DNA from: Sulfurimonas autotrophica DSM 16294
GTDB lineage: Bacteria > Campylobacterota > Campylobacteria > Campylobacterales > Sulfurimonadaceae
Direction of reading: 5' to 3'
Length of the DNA stretch: 64,000 nt
Assembly (NCBI RefSeq): GCF_000147355.1
Contig: NC_014506.1
Coordinates: 372,001-436,000 of the forward strand
Shown here: piece by piece, positions 8,669-16,832 of the stretch
Layout of the letters: every line of letters starts with the position of its first letter
Numbering within the stretch: position 1 is the first letter of the stretch
Notes under the pieces: generated by a model
Seen by the model: the letters and a program-made list of their open reading frames with translations, nothing else
The model's database searches: none
Told to the model about the DNA's origin: nothing
Translations under genes and position numbers: made by a program

Positions 8669-9874
8669 ATGAATACACATACTCATAATAAAATCATTGT
8701 TGTCGGCGGCGGTTACGGCGGACTAAAAGCAGTAGAAAATCTTGCCAAACATCAAAATAATCAGATAACACTTTTAGATAAAAATGCCTACCATTTTATG
8801 CAGACGGATGTGTATGAACTTATCGCAAATGAAAAAGATTTTGCAAAAGTGAGCGTAGATTTGTTTACCTATTGCAGCGGATTTGACGGGAATGTCAGTT
8901 TTTATAAACAAGAAGTCGACGATATCGATTTTGAAAATAAAAAAATCATTACTGCCGTACAGCGATTTTCTTATGATTACCTTATTATAGCTGTCGGTGC
9001 AAGGACAAAATTTGTAAAAAGTATAAATGGACTTAAAGAGTATGCCCATGGGGTAAAAGCGCTGCATCGTGCAATGTATTTTAAGCAAAAGTTTGAAATG
9101 TCACTCTTTAAAAAAGTACAAGAGAGCGGTATTACATGTAAGCCTTTAAGTATTGTTGTAGCCGGTGCAGGACTCAGTGGTGTTGAAATAGCTGCACAGA
9201 TGGCATCTTTTGCAAAAGAATTTTATTGTGAAAATAATTTTTTATGTAGAAAATTAAATATTATACTTGTCAGTTCATCAAAACAGATACTCAAAGGATT
9301 GGACAGTTTTTTGGTAGAAAAATCTCAAAAAAGACTGTTTGATTTAGAAGTAGTTATAAAATCACAAGCGAGGGTAATCTCTTTGACAAAAGAGAGTGTT
9401 ACACTCAGCAGCGGAGAAATTATATCCATGGATTTTATGATTTTTGCCGGAGGAATAGAGCCTAACGGGTTAATATATAAACTTGATTTAGCAAAGAATG
9501 AAAGAGGCTTTTTAAATATAAATGAGTGTCTGCAGGCAGATGGGAAAAAAGAAGTTTTTGCCATAGGTGATTGTGCAACGTTATATAATAAAGGCGAGTT
9601 CATCGCACCTACGGCTGATGTAGCTGAACAGATGGGCGAGTTGTGCAGTGAGAATATTATGCGTATTGGTAAAAATCAAGAACTAAAAGAACACAATATA
9701 CGTTCACGAGGCATTTTAATTGCTTTGGGACGTAGATATGCTGTGGGAAAAGTTTTTAATGTACATATCAGCGGATATTTAGCATTTATAATGAAAAAAA
9801 TTATTGAAAAAGTCTATTTTATAAAATTGGACAGGCACTCAAAAAAGGGATGCGACAAAATATTTAAAGTTTAA
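8669..9874 (+). CDS. NDH-2-like FAD/NAD(P) oxidoreductase
   Basis: 401 residues with two Rossmann dinucleotide sites: GGGYGG at 13-18 for FAD, and GAGLSG at about 166-171 for NAD(P)H. A FAIGDCA motif near 300 closes the FAD site. This is the layout of type II NADH:quinone dehydrogenases and relatives such as sulfide:quinone reductase. The paired cysteines expected of sulfide:quinone reductase are not obvious, which favours an NADH dehydrogenase-like role at the membrane face. It sits between tsf and an ABC ATPase, where my memory of the C. jejuni order has no such gene. Its start appears leaderless. Confidence 0.8.
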   Translation: MNTHTHNKIIVVGGGYGGLKAVENLAKHQNNQITLLDKNAYHFMQTDVYELIANEKDFAKVSVDLFTYCSGFDGNVSFYKQEVDDIDFENKKIITAVQRFSYDYLIIAVGARTKFVKSINGLKEYAHGVKALHRAMYFKQKFEMSLFKKVQESGITCKPLSIVVAGAGLSGVEIAAQMASFAKEFYCENNFLCRKLNIILVSSSKQILKGLDSFLVEKSQKRLFDLEVVIKSQARVISLTKESVTLSSGEIISMDFMIFAGGIEPNGLIYKLDLAKNERGFLNINECLQADGKKEVFAIGDCATLYNKGEFIAPTADVAEQMGELCSENIMRIGKNQELKEHNIRSRGILIALGRRYAVGKVFNVHISGYLAFIMKKIIEKVYFIKLDRHSKKGCDKIFKV

Positions 9875-9899
9875 AATATTATAATAAGCAAGAGTAGAA

Positions 9900-9905
9900 T
9901 ATAAT
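9900..9905 (+). promoter_or_regulatory. TATAAT box six bases before an ATG (leaderless start)
   Basis: TATAAT (9900-9905), then six bases (TGCCGT), then the ATG of the ABC ATPase gene at 9912. No Shine-Dalgarno is present. Confidence 0.6.
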
Positions 9906-9911
9906 TGCCGT

Positions 9912-10556
9912 ATGAATCTATTATCCGCTAAAAATTTATCACACTCATTTGAATATGAACTTTTTTCTGATGTATCTTTGTCTTTGGATACAAATGAGAG
10001 TATTGCTATTATTGGTATGAGTGGAAGTGGCAAGTCTACGCTTTTACATCTATTGTCTACTCTTTTAACGCCAGAGAAAGGCAGTATTGAGCTTTTTGGT
10101 AAAGATATTGCATCAATGAATAAAAAAGAGCTCACTCTTATAAAACGCAACAAACTTGGTATTGTTTTTCAATCTCATTATCTTTTTAAGGGGTTTAGTG
10201 CCTATGAAAACCTTGAAGTTGCAGAAATTCTTTCACGAAAAAACATAGATGATATATTAATCAAAAATTTAGAAATCAAGCAGTGTATGCACCAAAAAGT
10301 AACTGAACTCTCAGGCGGACAGCAGCAGCGTGTCTCTATTGCCAGAGTGCTTACAAAAAAACCCTCAATTATATTTGCAGATGAACCGACGGGAAATCTT
10401 GATAATCAAACAGCAGCAGAAGTAATGAAACTTTTTTTTCAATATTGCGAAGATAATGACGCCGGTATGATACTAGTAACGCATGATAATGATTTGGCAC
10501 ACATGTGCAAACGTGTTTATAAACTTGAAGACAAAGAGTTAAAACTAATTAAGTAG
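9912..10556 (+). CDS. LolD/FtsE-type ABC transporter ATPase
   Basis: 214 residues. Walker A GMSGSGKST is at 35-43, signature LSGGQ at 133-137, Walker B IIFADE at about 153-158 and a switch His in TLVTHD-like LVTHDN. Size and sequence fit the LolD/MacB-ATPase family, which powers lipoprotein export or similar membrane complexes. No partner permease lies beside it; the same orphan position next to fliR is, from memory, seen in C. jejuni. The exact substrate is therefore unknown. Confidence 0.88.
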   Translation: MNLLSAKNLSHSFEYELFSDVSLSLDTNESIAIIGMSGSGKSTLLHLLSTLLTPEKGSIELFGKDIASMNKKELTLIKRNKLGIVFQSHYLFKGFSAYENLEVAEILSRKNIDDILIKNLEIKQCMHQKVTELSGGQQQRVSIARVLTKKPSIIFADEPTGNLDNQTAAEVMKLFFQYCEDNDAGMILVTHDNDLAHMCKRVYKLEDKELKLIK

Positions 10557-10567
10557 AAGGTGAACTG

Positions 10568-11332
10568 GTGGGCTGGATAGAAATATTTAACGAAACAAAT
10601 GTAGTAGGTTTTCTTTTACTTTTTTTTCGTTTTGCCGGGTTATTTATTGCCGTGCCGATTTTTAATCATCAAAATATACCGATGAATATCAAAGCATCCA
10701 TGGCTTTTTTCTTTGCGGTAGTATTTTACTCTTCAATGCCCGCATTACATATTAGTATTGATGTGCCAACTATTTTAGTCGCTGTATTGGGTGAACTTTT
10801 GCTTGGCTTATCTGTGGGCGTTGTTTTGCAACTTGCATATAATGTCATCACTTTTGCCGGTGGCCAAATATCATTTATGATGGGGTTTTCAATGGCAAGT
10901 GCTATCGACCCCCAATCAGGTGTTTCGATGCCTATTATTTCTCAGTTTCTCTCTTTGATGGGTTTAATGATTTTACTCTCTCTCAATCTGCATCATTGGA
11001 TGCTGCTCTTTATTGACCATTCTTTAAAAACAGTGCCTTTAGGCGGTTTTGTCATGAGTAAAGATTTGTTTCATTACATTATGCACGCTACATCAAATAT
11101 GTTTTTGGTAGGTTTTATAATTGCATTTCCTATTATTGCACTTTCATGGCTCGCCGATGTAATTTTTGGAATGCTTATGAAAACAATGCCGCAATTTAAC
11201 CTTTTGGTTATTGGTTTTCCTATTAAAATCATGGTGGCTTTTGTTGTGCTTATAGCAACTTTTACAGCAATTATGCTGATACTAAAAGGACAGATTCAAG
11301 AAGCATTTAACTCTTTAGAAATGCTTTTTTAG
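10568..11332 (+). CDS. fliR: flagellar export protein FliR
   Basis: 254 residues with about six membrane segments, beginning at GTG (MGWIEIF) just after GAAGGTGAACTG. Typical FliR phrases are seen: FFRFAGLFIAVPIF at the N-terminus, GGQISFMMGFSMASAIDPQSG in the middle and MPQFNLLVIGFPIKI near the end. FliR is part of the FliPQR gate of the flagellar type III export apparatus. It is the only flagellar gene in the window, as in the scattered flagellar genes of Campylobacterota. Confidence 0.95.
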   Translation: MGWIEIFNETNVVGFLLLFFRFAGLFIAVPIFNHQNIPMNIKASMAFFFAVVFYSSMPALHISIDVPTILVAVLGELLLGLSVGVVLQLAYNVITFAGGQISFMMGFSMASAIDPQSGVSMPIISQFLSLMGLMILLSLNLHHWMLLFIDHSLKTVPLGGFVMSKDLFHYIMHATSNMFLVGFIIAFPIIALSWLADVIFGMLMKTMPQFNLLVIGFPIKIMVAFVVLIATFTAIMLILKGQIQEAFNSLEMLF

Positions 11333-11403
11333 TTTTTTTTTGATACAATAGTGTTAATAGAGATTTTTGAAATACGCTCAAGAAATCATCCAAAGGAACA
11401 TGC

Positions 11404-12840
11404 GTGAAAATACTGCTTTTAAATGATAATCCCGTAGTAAATAAATTAGTTACTCTAAGTGCACAAAAGACATCCGATGAAGTAGATATAACATCAACGA
11501 TTGAAGGAATTGAATCTCAAAATTATGATTTATTAATTGTTGATGACAGCGTTTACAGTGATGAATTGTTGAGTGAATTGCAAGAGCAAGAGAAAGTAAA
11601 ATACAAAAAATCACTTTTTATATGTGCCAAGGATGCAGAGGAAGTAGAATCTTTTTCATCTATTATATTAAAAAAACCTTTTTTACCAACTGATTTGGTA
11701 GAACTATTTATGATGTTTGAAAAAGAAGTGGCCAGTGAAGTAGATAAAGAGATGCCTGTTGAAGAAACTCAAGTAGAAGAGATCCAATCAAGCGATTTAG
11801 AAGAATTAAGTGATGAATTATCCTTGGATGACGAAGAGAGTTTAGGGGAAAGTGTCTTGGATGATGAAGAGGCGCAAAAAGTAAAAGATTTACTTGATGA
11901 AAATGAAGAAGAACTCTCTTTTGATGAAGAAGTAGAAAATGATATTGAGAGTTTAGAACTCGATGAAGAAGAGGGGCTTGCCGAGGTACCTGAAGAAGCA
12001 GAAGAAGATTTGGAACTCGAAGATGATGACCTTTTAGCAGATTATGATATGGCACTTGATTTGGAAGATGAAGCAGATGTAGATATTGCAGAGGAAGATA
12101 GTTTTGATTTAGAAGATGAAGTTGAGACTTTGGAAGATGAAGAACTTGAAGAGTTAGATACAGCAACGGTAGCAGAACTCGAAGATGAGATAGATGATGT
12201 TGTGACAGAGGAGTTAAGCGAGAAAGAGGGTGATTTGGCGGTAGATATGGCACTTGATTTGGAAGATGAAGCAGATATAGATATTTCTCATGATATGGTT
12301 GATGAGTTTAATCTTGAAGAAGATATAGAAGAACCTGAAGAAGAAAGTGTGCAAGAGCCTGAAGAAGAAGTTGAAGAAGAACCTGAAGATGTCGATACTC
12401 CAGCAGTAGCAGAACTTGAAGATATAATTGAAAATGAAGAAGCAGAAGAAGAGCCGGAAGAAGTTGTTGAGGCTGAAGATATAAATTTGGAGAGTGAAAT
12501 CCAAAGTGCTGTTGAAAATTTAAGTCAAGAAGATTTAGAGAGTGAATTGGATGAAGATACTCTTTTGCAAATAGCAACGAATGAAATAGACCCGTTAGCA
12601 GACCTGACAAGTAAAGATTTAAAAGTAGCACTTGGAGAAGAATTAGAAGAAGTGGAAGAAGTAGATACAGCGGCAGTAGCAGAAATTGAAGATACTATAA
12701 TGAGTGAAGAAGAGGATGAAGGACAAAACAGTGGTGTAGAAGCTCTGAAAAAACTCCTTGAAGCACTCAGTGACAAAGATGTGGCCGCATCAATGAAAGG
12801 GATGAAAATCAGTATAAATATTACATTGGGTGACAACTGA
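11404..12840 (+). CDS. highly acidic protein with receiver-like N-terminus
   Basis: 478 residues from a GTG start with AAAGGA upstream. Residues 1-105 look like a response-regulator receiver fold: MKILLLNDNP, then LLIVDD and a KKP near the end, but the usual first acidic pair is only partly kept. Residues about 110-440 are extremely Glu/Asp-rich and contain repeated units around MALDLEDEAD and DTATVAELED. The last 40 residues form a distinct basic/hydrophobic segment (KKLLEALSDKDVAASMKGMK). It matches in position and composition the poly-Glu proteins beside gmk in H. pylori and C. jejuni. No function is known to me; a charged scaffold is one guess. Confidence 0.75.
   Translation: MKILLLNDNPVVNKLVTLSAQKTSDEVDITSTIEGIESQNYDLLIVDDSVYSDELLSELQEQEKVKYKKSLFICAKDAEEVESFSSIILKKPFLPTDLVELFMMFEKEVASEVDKEMPVEETQVEEIQSSDLEELSDELSLDDEESLGESVLDDEEAQKVKDLLDENEEELSFDEEVENDIESLELDEEEGLAEVPEEAEEDLELEDDDLLADYDMALDLEDEADVDIAEEDSFDLEDEVETLEDEELEELDTATVAELEDEIDDVVTEELSEKEGDLAVDMALDLEDEADIDISHDMVDEFNLEEDIEEPEEESVQEPEEEVEEEPEDVDTPAVAELEDIIENEEAEEEPEEVVEAEDINLESEIQSAVENLSQEDLESELDEDTLLQIATNEIDPLADLTSKDLKVALGEELEEVEEVDTAAVAEIEDTIMSEEEDEGQNSGVEALKKLLEALSDKDVAASMKGMKISINITLGDN
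12046..12276 (+). repeat. 33-bp direct repeat in the acidic gene
   Basis: A 33-base unit starting GATATGGCACTTGATTTGG occurs identically at 12046-12078 and 12244-12276, both in frame, encoding DMALDLEDEAD. Related DTATVAELEDEI-type units follow each copy and occur a third time near 12663. This looks like internal segment duplication. Confidence 0.8.
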
Positions 12841-13460
12841 TGAGTGCTATACACGGGGCAGTTTTAGTCCTTTCAGGTCCAAGCGGTGCAGGAAAAAGTT
12901 CTTTAATTCATAAAGTAATGAATGATTTAGGAGAATGTTATTTTTCTATATCTACAACAACACGCCCAATTAGAGAGGGCGAGGTAGATGGTGTTGATTA
13001 TTATTTTGTAGATGAAGAAGAATTCAAAAAAGAGATAGAAGAAGATCAGTTTTTAGAGTATGCCATTGTGCATGGAAACTATTATGGGACTTCACTTAAG
13101 CCTGTCAAAAAAGCTCTTTCAAAAGGAAAACTGGTGATATTTGACATTGATGTACAGGGAAACAGTGCTATTAACAGTCGGCTTGGAGATATCACTACCT
13201 CTGTGTTTATAACACCGCCGACACTCAGTGAACTCAAAAAGAGACTTGTAAATCGTCATACAGATGCCGAGGAAGTGATAGAACGTAGAGTAAAAATGGC
13301 TAGACGTGAAATTCAGAGGGTATCTGAGTATGAATACTTGCTTGTGAATGATGATTTAGATGAAGCAGCCGATAAATTGCGTATTATTGCAAAAGTTGCG
13401 AGATTCAAAAAATCAAATGAAGAGATAAATGAGTTTGTGCAAAAATGGGAAGATTTGTAA
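12840..13460 (+). CDS. gmk: guanylate kinase
   Basis: 206 residues. P-loop GPSGAGKS is at 13-20, followed by the GMP-binding STTTRPIREGEVDGVDYYFV region and the DIDVQG motif. The enzyme phosphorylates GMP to GDP. The ATG overlaps the stop of the acidic gene by one base (TGATG), so the two are translationally coupled. This pairing is conserved across Campylobacterota as far as I recall. Confidence 0.97.
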   Translation: MSAIHGAVLVLSGPSGAGKSSLIHKVMNDLGECYFSISTTTRPIREGEVDGVDYYFVDEEEFKKEIEEDQFLEYAIVHGNYYGTSLKPVKKALSKGKLVIFDIDVQGNSAINSRLGDITTSVFITPPTLSELKKRLVNRHTDAEEVIERRVKMARREIQRVSEYEYLLVNDDLDEAADKLRIIAKVARFKKSNEEINEFVQKWEDL

Positions 13461-13547
13461 AACTTCAAAACATAATATATAGTGATAAGAGAATTTACAG
13501 CAAATGTGAGTTATACTTCACAACTTAATTTATAACAAGGAAAAAAT

Positions 13548-13778
13548 ATGGGAATGCCTAGTGGAACAGAATTACTGATAATTTTTGGAATTATCGTTTT
13601 ATTATTTGGAGCAAAAAAAATACCTGATTTAGCAAAAGGTCTTGGTAAAGGAATCAAAAACTTCAAAGCAGAAATGAAAGATGTTGATGAAGTTGAAGTT
13701 GAAACACCTAAAAAAGTTGAGAAAAGTGATGAAGTAGCTTCATCTGATGAAACTCCAAAATCTACAACACAAGCGTAA
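13548..13778 (+). CDS. tatA: Sec-independent translocase TatA
   Basis: 76 residues: one N-terminal membrane helix ([24 protein letters not shown]), the LPxLA-like hinge replaced by [11 protein letters not shown], an amphipathic helix with FKAEMKD and an acidic Lys/Glu tail. TatA oligomers form the pore for folded twin-arginine proteins. AAGGAAAAAAT precedes the ATG. It lies in the conserved gmk-tatA-argS order; tatBC are not in this window. Confidence 0.95.
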   Translation: MGMPSGTELLIIFGIIVLLFGAKKIPDLAKGLGKGIKNFKAEMKDVDEVEVETPKKVEKSDEVASSDETPKSTTQA

Positions 13779-13781
13779 ACA

Positions 13782-15377
13782 TTGAAACAACGAGTATCGG
13801 CGTTATTACGCGAAAAAATAGGTCGCGAAGTTGTTCTAGAAAAGCCTCGTGATCGTTCTTTTGGTCACTTTGCTACTCCTATAGCATTTTCTTTAGCAAA
13901 AGAGTTGCGAAAATCTCCTATGGTTATTGCGGATGAACTGGCTTCATCTTTTGAATCTAGTGATGTGTTTTCCAAAGTGGAAGCAGTAAAAGGGTATTTG
14001 AATTTTCGTTTAAGTGAAGATTTTTTAGCCGAGTATGCTTCATGGGCTCTTAAAAATCCTTCAGAATTTGCGACACAAGAAAAAAATCAAAAAATACTTT
14101 TAGAATTCGTAAGCGCGAATCCGACTGGACCTTTACATATAGGACATGCACGTGGTGCAGTCTATGGTGACACGCTCTATCGTATGGCAAAACATCTGGG
14201 TTATGACATTACAGCTGAGTATTATGTTAATGATGCCGGAAATCAGATTGATTTGCTTGGACTTTCTATTCAGCTGCATGCAAGAGATAATCTTTTAGAT
14301 GAAACTGTGGAGTACCCTGAGAGTTATTACCGTGGAGAGTATCTTGATGCTCTTGCACGTGATGTGATGGAAAAATTCGGCAGTGAAATTTTTTATGATG
14401 AATCTCGTCAGCGTGAGCTTGCTCTTTGGGCTAAAGATGAAGTGATGAAAATCATTGCTAAAGATTTAGGTGATTTGAACATCTTTTTTGATACTTTTGT
14501 TTATGAGTCAACATTATATGATGACTGGGACAGAGTTATGAAAAAAATGGGCTCGGGTATCTATGAAAAAGATGGGAAAATCTGGATAGCATCTGAAGCC
14601 AAAGGCGATGAAAAAGACAGAGTTGTTGTCCGTGAAGACGGCCGTCCGACATACCTTGCCGGTGATATTGTGTACCATAATCAAAAATTTGAACGTGGCT
14701 ATGATCATTACATCAATATCTGGGGTGCGGATCATCACGGCTATATACCACGTGTAAAAGCGGCAATTGAATATTTAGGTTATGACTCAAATAAACTTGA
14801 AGTTCTGCTGTCTCAAATGGTAAGTCTTTTAAAAGACGGCGAGCCGTATAAAATGAGCAAGCGTGCCGGCAATGTAATACTTATGAGTGATATTGTCGAA
14901 GAAATCGGTGCGGATGCCCTGCGTTTTATCTTTGCATCTAAAAAGAGCGATACTGCACTGGAATTTGATTTGGCTGAGTTTAAAAAGCAGGACAGTTCAA
15001 ACCCTATTTTTTATATTCAGTATGCACATGCGCGTATTCAAACACTGCTCTCTAAAGCGACTCTCACAAAAGAAGATATTGCAAATGCAAGTTTGAAAAA
15101 TCTTGGTGAAAATGCGGATACGCTTCTGTTTGATGCACTTTTACTGCCTGAAGTGATTGAAGATGCCTTTAATACGCGTCAAGTACAGAAATTGACGGAT
15201 TATCTGAAATCTCTTGCTGCTTCACTGCATAAATTTTATTATGATGTGCGCATGATCGGTACTGAAGATGAAGCAAAACTCTTAAAACTAATGCTAATGG
15301 TTGCACTGAGTATAAAAACCGGACTTTCATTAATGGGTATTGACGCTAAAGATAAAATGTCAAAAGAAGAGGAATAA
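13782..15377 (+). CDS. argS: arginyl-tRNA synthetase
   Basis: 531 residues from a TTG start 3 bases after tatA. The class I HIGH signature is at 119-122 (GPLHIGHARGAV) and a KMSK-type loop near 358 (YKMSKRAGN). An N-terminal Add-1 domain and a C-terminal DALR helical domain are present. It charges tRNA-Arg. A strong hairpin follows the stop. Confidence 0.96.
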   Translation: MKQRVSALLREKIGREVVLEKPRDRSFGHFATPIAFSLAKELRKSPMVIADELASSFESSDVFSKVEAVKGYLNFRLSEDFLAEYASWALKNPSEFATQEKNQKILLEFVSANPTGPLHIGHARGAVYGDTLYRMAKHLGYDITAEYYVNDAGNQIDLLGLSIQLHARDNLLDETVEYPESYYRGEYLDALARDVMEKFGSEIFYDESRQRELALWAKDEVMKIIAKDLGDLNIFFDTFVYESTLYDDWDRVMKKMGSGIYEKDGKIWIASEAKGDEKDRVVVREDGRPTYLAGDIVYHNQKFERGYDHYINIWGADHHGYIPRVKAAIEYLGYDSNKLEVLLSQMVSLLKDGEPYKMSKRAGNVILMSDIVEEIGADALRFIFASKKSDTALEFDLAEFKKQDSSNPIFYIQYAHARIQTLLSKATLTKEDIANASLKNLGENADTLLFDALLLPEVIEDAFNTRQVQKLTDYLKSLAASLHKFYYDVRMIGTEDEAKLLKLMLMVALSIKTGLSLMGIDAKDKMSKEEE

Positions 15378-15386
15378 CTCTTCTTT
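15363..15386. terminator. bidirectional terminator between argS and L,D-transpeptidase
   Basis: A perfect 9-bp stem, AAAGAAGAG with CTCTTCTTT, encloses a six-base loop. It overlaps the end of argS and abuts the end of the convergent transpeptidase gene. T-rich tails occur on both strands, so it can serve both genes. Confidence 0.65.
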
Positions 15387-16077
15387 ATTTGAGCAGCTCG
15401 GAATTTTTCAGCTGCGGATAGAGTTTTAGCACTTCTTTAGCAGATTTTTTGGGAATTTGTATTAAGATTGGATTTTTACGTTTATCCAGCCAATTAGCAA
15501 TTTTTTGTATATTTTTTTCACTCATTGAAGTACATCCGACAGTTGTAGAATTCGGTGCGCGCTCAATGTGCATAAATATACAAGAACCTCTGTCTTTGAG
15601 CGCTTTTTTATTATAATCAACGACTATTCCCAGCTTATATTGTGCATCATCACGTTTCATATATTCAAAACTTTTTTCGTCTCCATGAGCCATTATTATC
15701 TGATTATAGAAATTTGAATGTGTATCATCGATACATATTAAGTTTTTTGCTGTATAAAGATAAGGGACATTATAATTACTTTTTTGTGCATAACCAAAGA
15801 TATTCGAGAGTCTGAAAATACCGGCAGGTGCTTTTTTATCACCTTCATATTTTAAAGCATCATCAGGATTTTTAGTAAACTGTTCACTCTCTACACCCCA
15901 GCCTAAGCCATTTTTCCCCAAATTAACATGCATGGTTTCAAAAGCTTTTTGTGAAGCTTCATAGCACTCCAGTTTTGCCTGTGAACTATTCATATCATCA
16001 GCAACAACCAGAACTATTTGCTGGGATGAAAACAATAAAATTGAAAAACTTGTCATAATTAAGAAACTTTTTATCAT
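15385..16077 (-). CDS. YkuD-family L,D-transpeptidase-like protein
   Basis: 230 residues with a hydrophobic N-terminal signal or anchor (about 2-26). The catalytic pattern His170...Gly181-Cys182 (MHIERAPNSTTVGCTSM) is that of YkuD-type L,D-transpeptidases, which cross-link or trim peptidoglycan or attach proteins to it. The GIFRL segment near 86-90 fits the same fold. The start lacks a clear ribosome site. It diverges from the acetyltransferase gene across a gap filled with inverted repeats. Carboxypeptidase activity, as for H. pylori Csd6, is an alternative. Confidence 0.82.
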   Translation of the reverse strand: MIKSFLIMTSFSILLFSSQQIVLVVADDMNSSQAKLECYEASQKAFETMHVNLGKNGLGWGVESEQFTKNPDDALKYEGDKKAPAGIFRLSNIFGYAQKSNYNVPYLYTAKNLICIDDTHSNFYNQIIMAHGDEKSFEYMKRDDAQYKLGIVVDYNKKALKDRGSCIFMHIERAPNSTTVGCTSMSEKNIQKIANWLDKRKNPILIQIPKKSAKEVLKLYPQLKNSELLK

Positions 16078-16088
16078 AAAGTATGGTA

Positions 16089-16140
16089 CTATTACTATTA
16101 AATGATGTCAATAGTAATAGACTTCTTGCAAGAAGTCTAT
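16089..16140. repeat. inverted repeat plus 24-bp perfect palindrome
   Basis: CTATTACTATT (16089-16099) is inverted as AATAGTAATAG (16110-16120). Overlapping it, 16117-16140 is a perfect 24-bp palindrome centred on TTGCAA with arms ATAGACTTCTTG. Both lie in the 86-bp gap between divergent genes. They could be operators for a shared regulator or a small transcript's terminator. Confidence 0.75.
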
Positions 16141-16163
16141 AAAATTAAATTTTGGATAAAACA

Positions 16164-16787
16164 ATGAGTATTACAATAAAACAAGCCACAGCTGGTGACG
16201 CTTCTTTTTTAGCACAAATGATTTTACAAAGTTCAAGAGCAGGGAAAAAAGATGGCTTGTTTGATGTACTGTTTGGGACAGATGATGATAAAATAGTCTT
16301 AGAAAAATTAGAAAAGCTTACACAGACAGAGGCAAAAAGCCATTGTCATTATAAAAATTTTTTAATAGCGCAAATGGATGGAAAAAATGTCGGAACATTA
16401 TGCAGCTATGAACCTAGAATTGCAACAAAAGAGGCATTTGTACAAGCCTTAAAAGAGATAGGCTGCGGCGATGAGATAAATAAGCCTTTGGAAGTTGTAT
16501 ATAATTGTAGTTTCGACACTAACAAAAGCAGACTGATGTTTGATTTTATGGAAGAGTTGGAGGGCTTTATAGATGTTGGTGTACTCAAGGCATTAATGCA
16601 AAAAAGTCTGCTTAGTGCCAGACTCAAAGGCTATAGAATTGTGCAGACAATTATAGAAATAGGTTCATTAGAAGCAGAACTCTTTTACAAAAAACTCGGA
16701 TTTGAAATTGTAGATAAAAAAGAATGTGAAGCTTATAGAGAAATTTTTGGTAGAGCGGGCGTTATGCTCTTGGCTATGGAATTTTAA
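16164..16787 (+). CDS. GNAT-family acetyltransferase
   Basis: 207 residues starting MSITIKQATAGDASFLAQMI. I chose the ATG at 16164 over an in-frame TTG twelve bases earlier because the conserved GNAT beta strand begins right after it and GGAT lies before it. The central acetyl-CoA binding strand is weak, but the C-terminal YKKLGFEIVDKK segment is typical. The substrate is unknown. The NhaC gene follows within a few bases of the stop. Confidence 0.8.
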   Translation: MSITIKQATAGDASFLAQMILQSSRAGKKDGLFDVLFGTDDDKIVLEKLEKLTQTEAKSHCHYKNFLIAQMDGKNVGTLCSYEPRIATKEAFVQALKEIGCGDEINKPLEVVYNCSFDTNKSRLMFDFMEELEGFIDVGVLKALMQKSLLSARLKGYRIVQTIIEIGSLEAELFYKKLGFEIVDKKECEAYREIFGRAGVMLLAMEF

Positions 16788-16832
16788 GGTTTTATTATAG
16801 AACTTTCATTCCTTTCAGTTTTTCCATCTCTC

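Noticed and set aside
11708-12253. Long open frames (up to 181 residues) on the minus strand of the acidic gene
   Set aside because: They mirror the GAA/GAT-rich codons of the acidic protein and give Leu/His-rich low-complexity sequence with no ribosome site.
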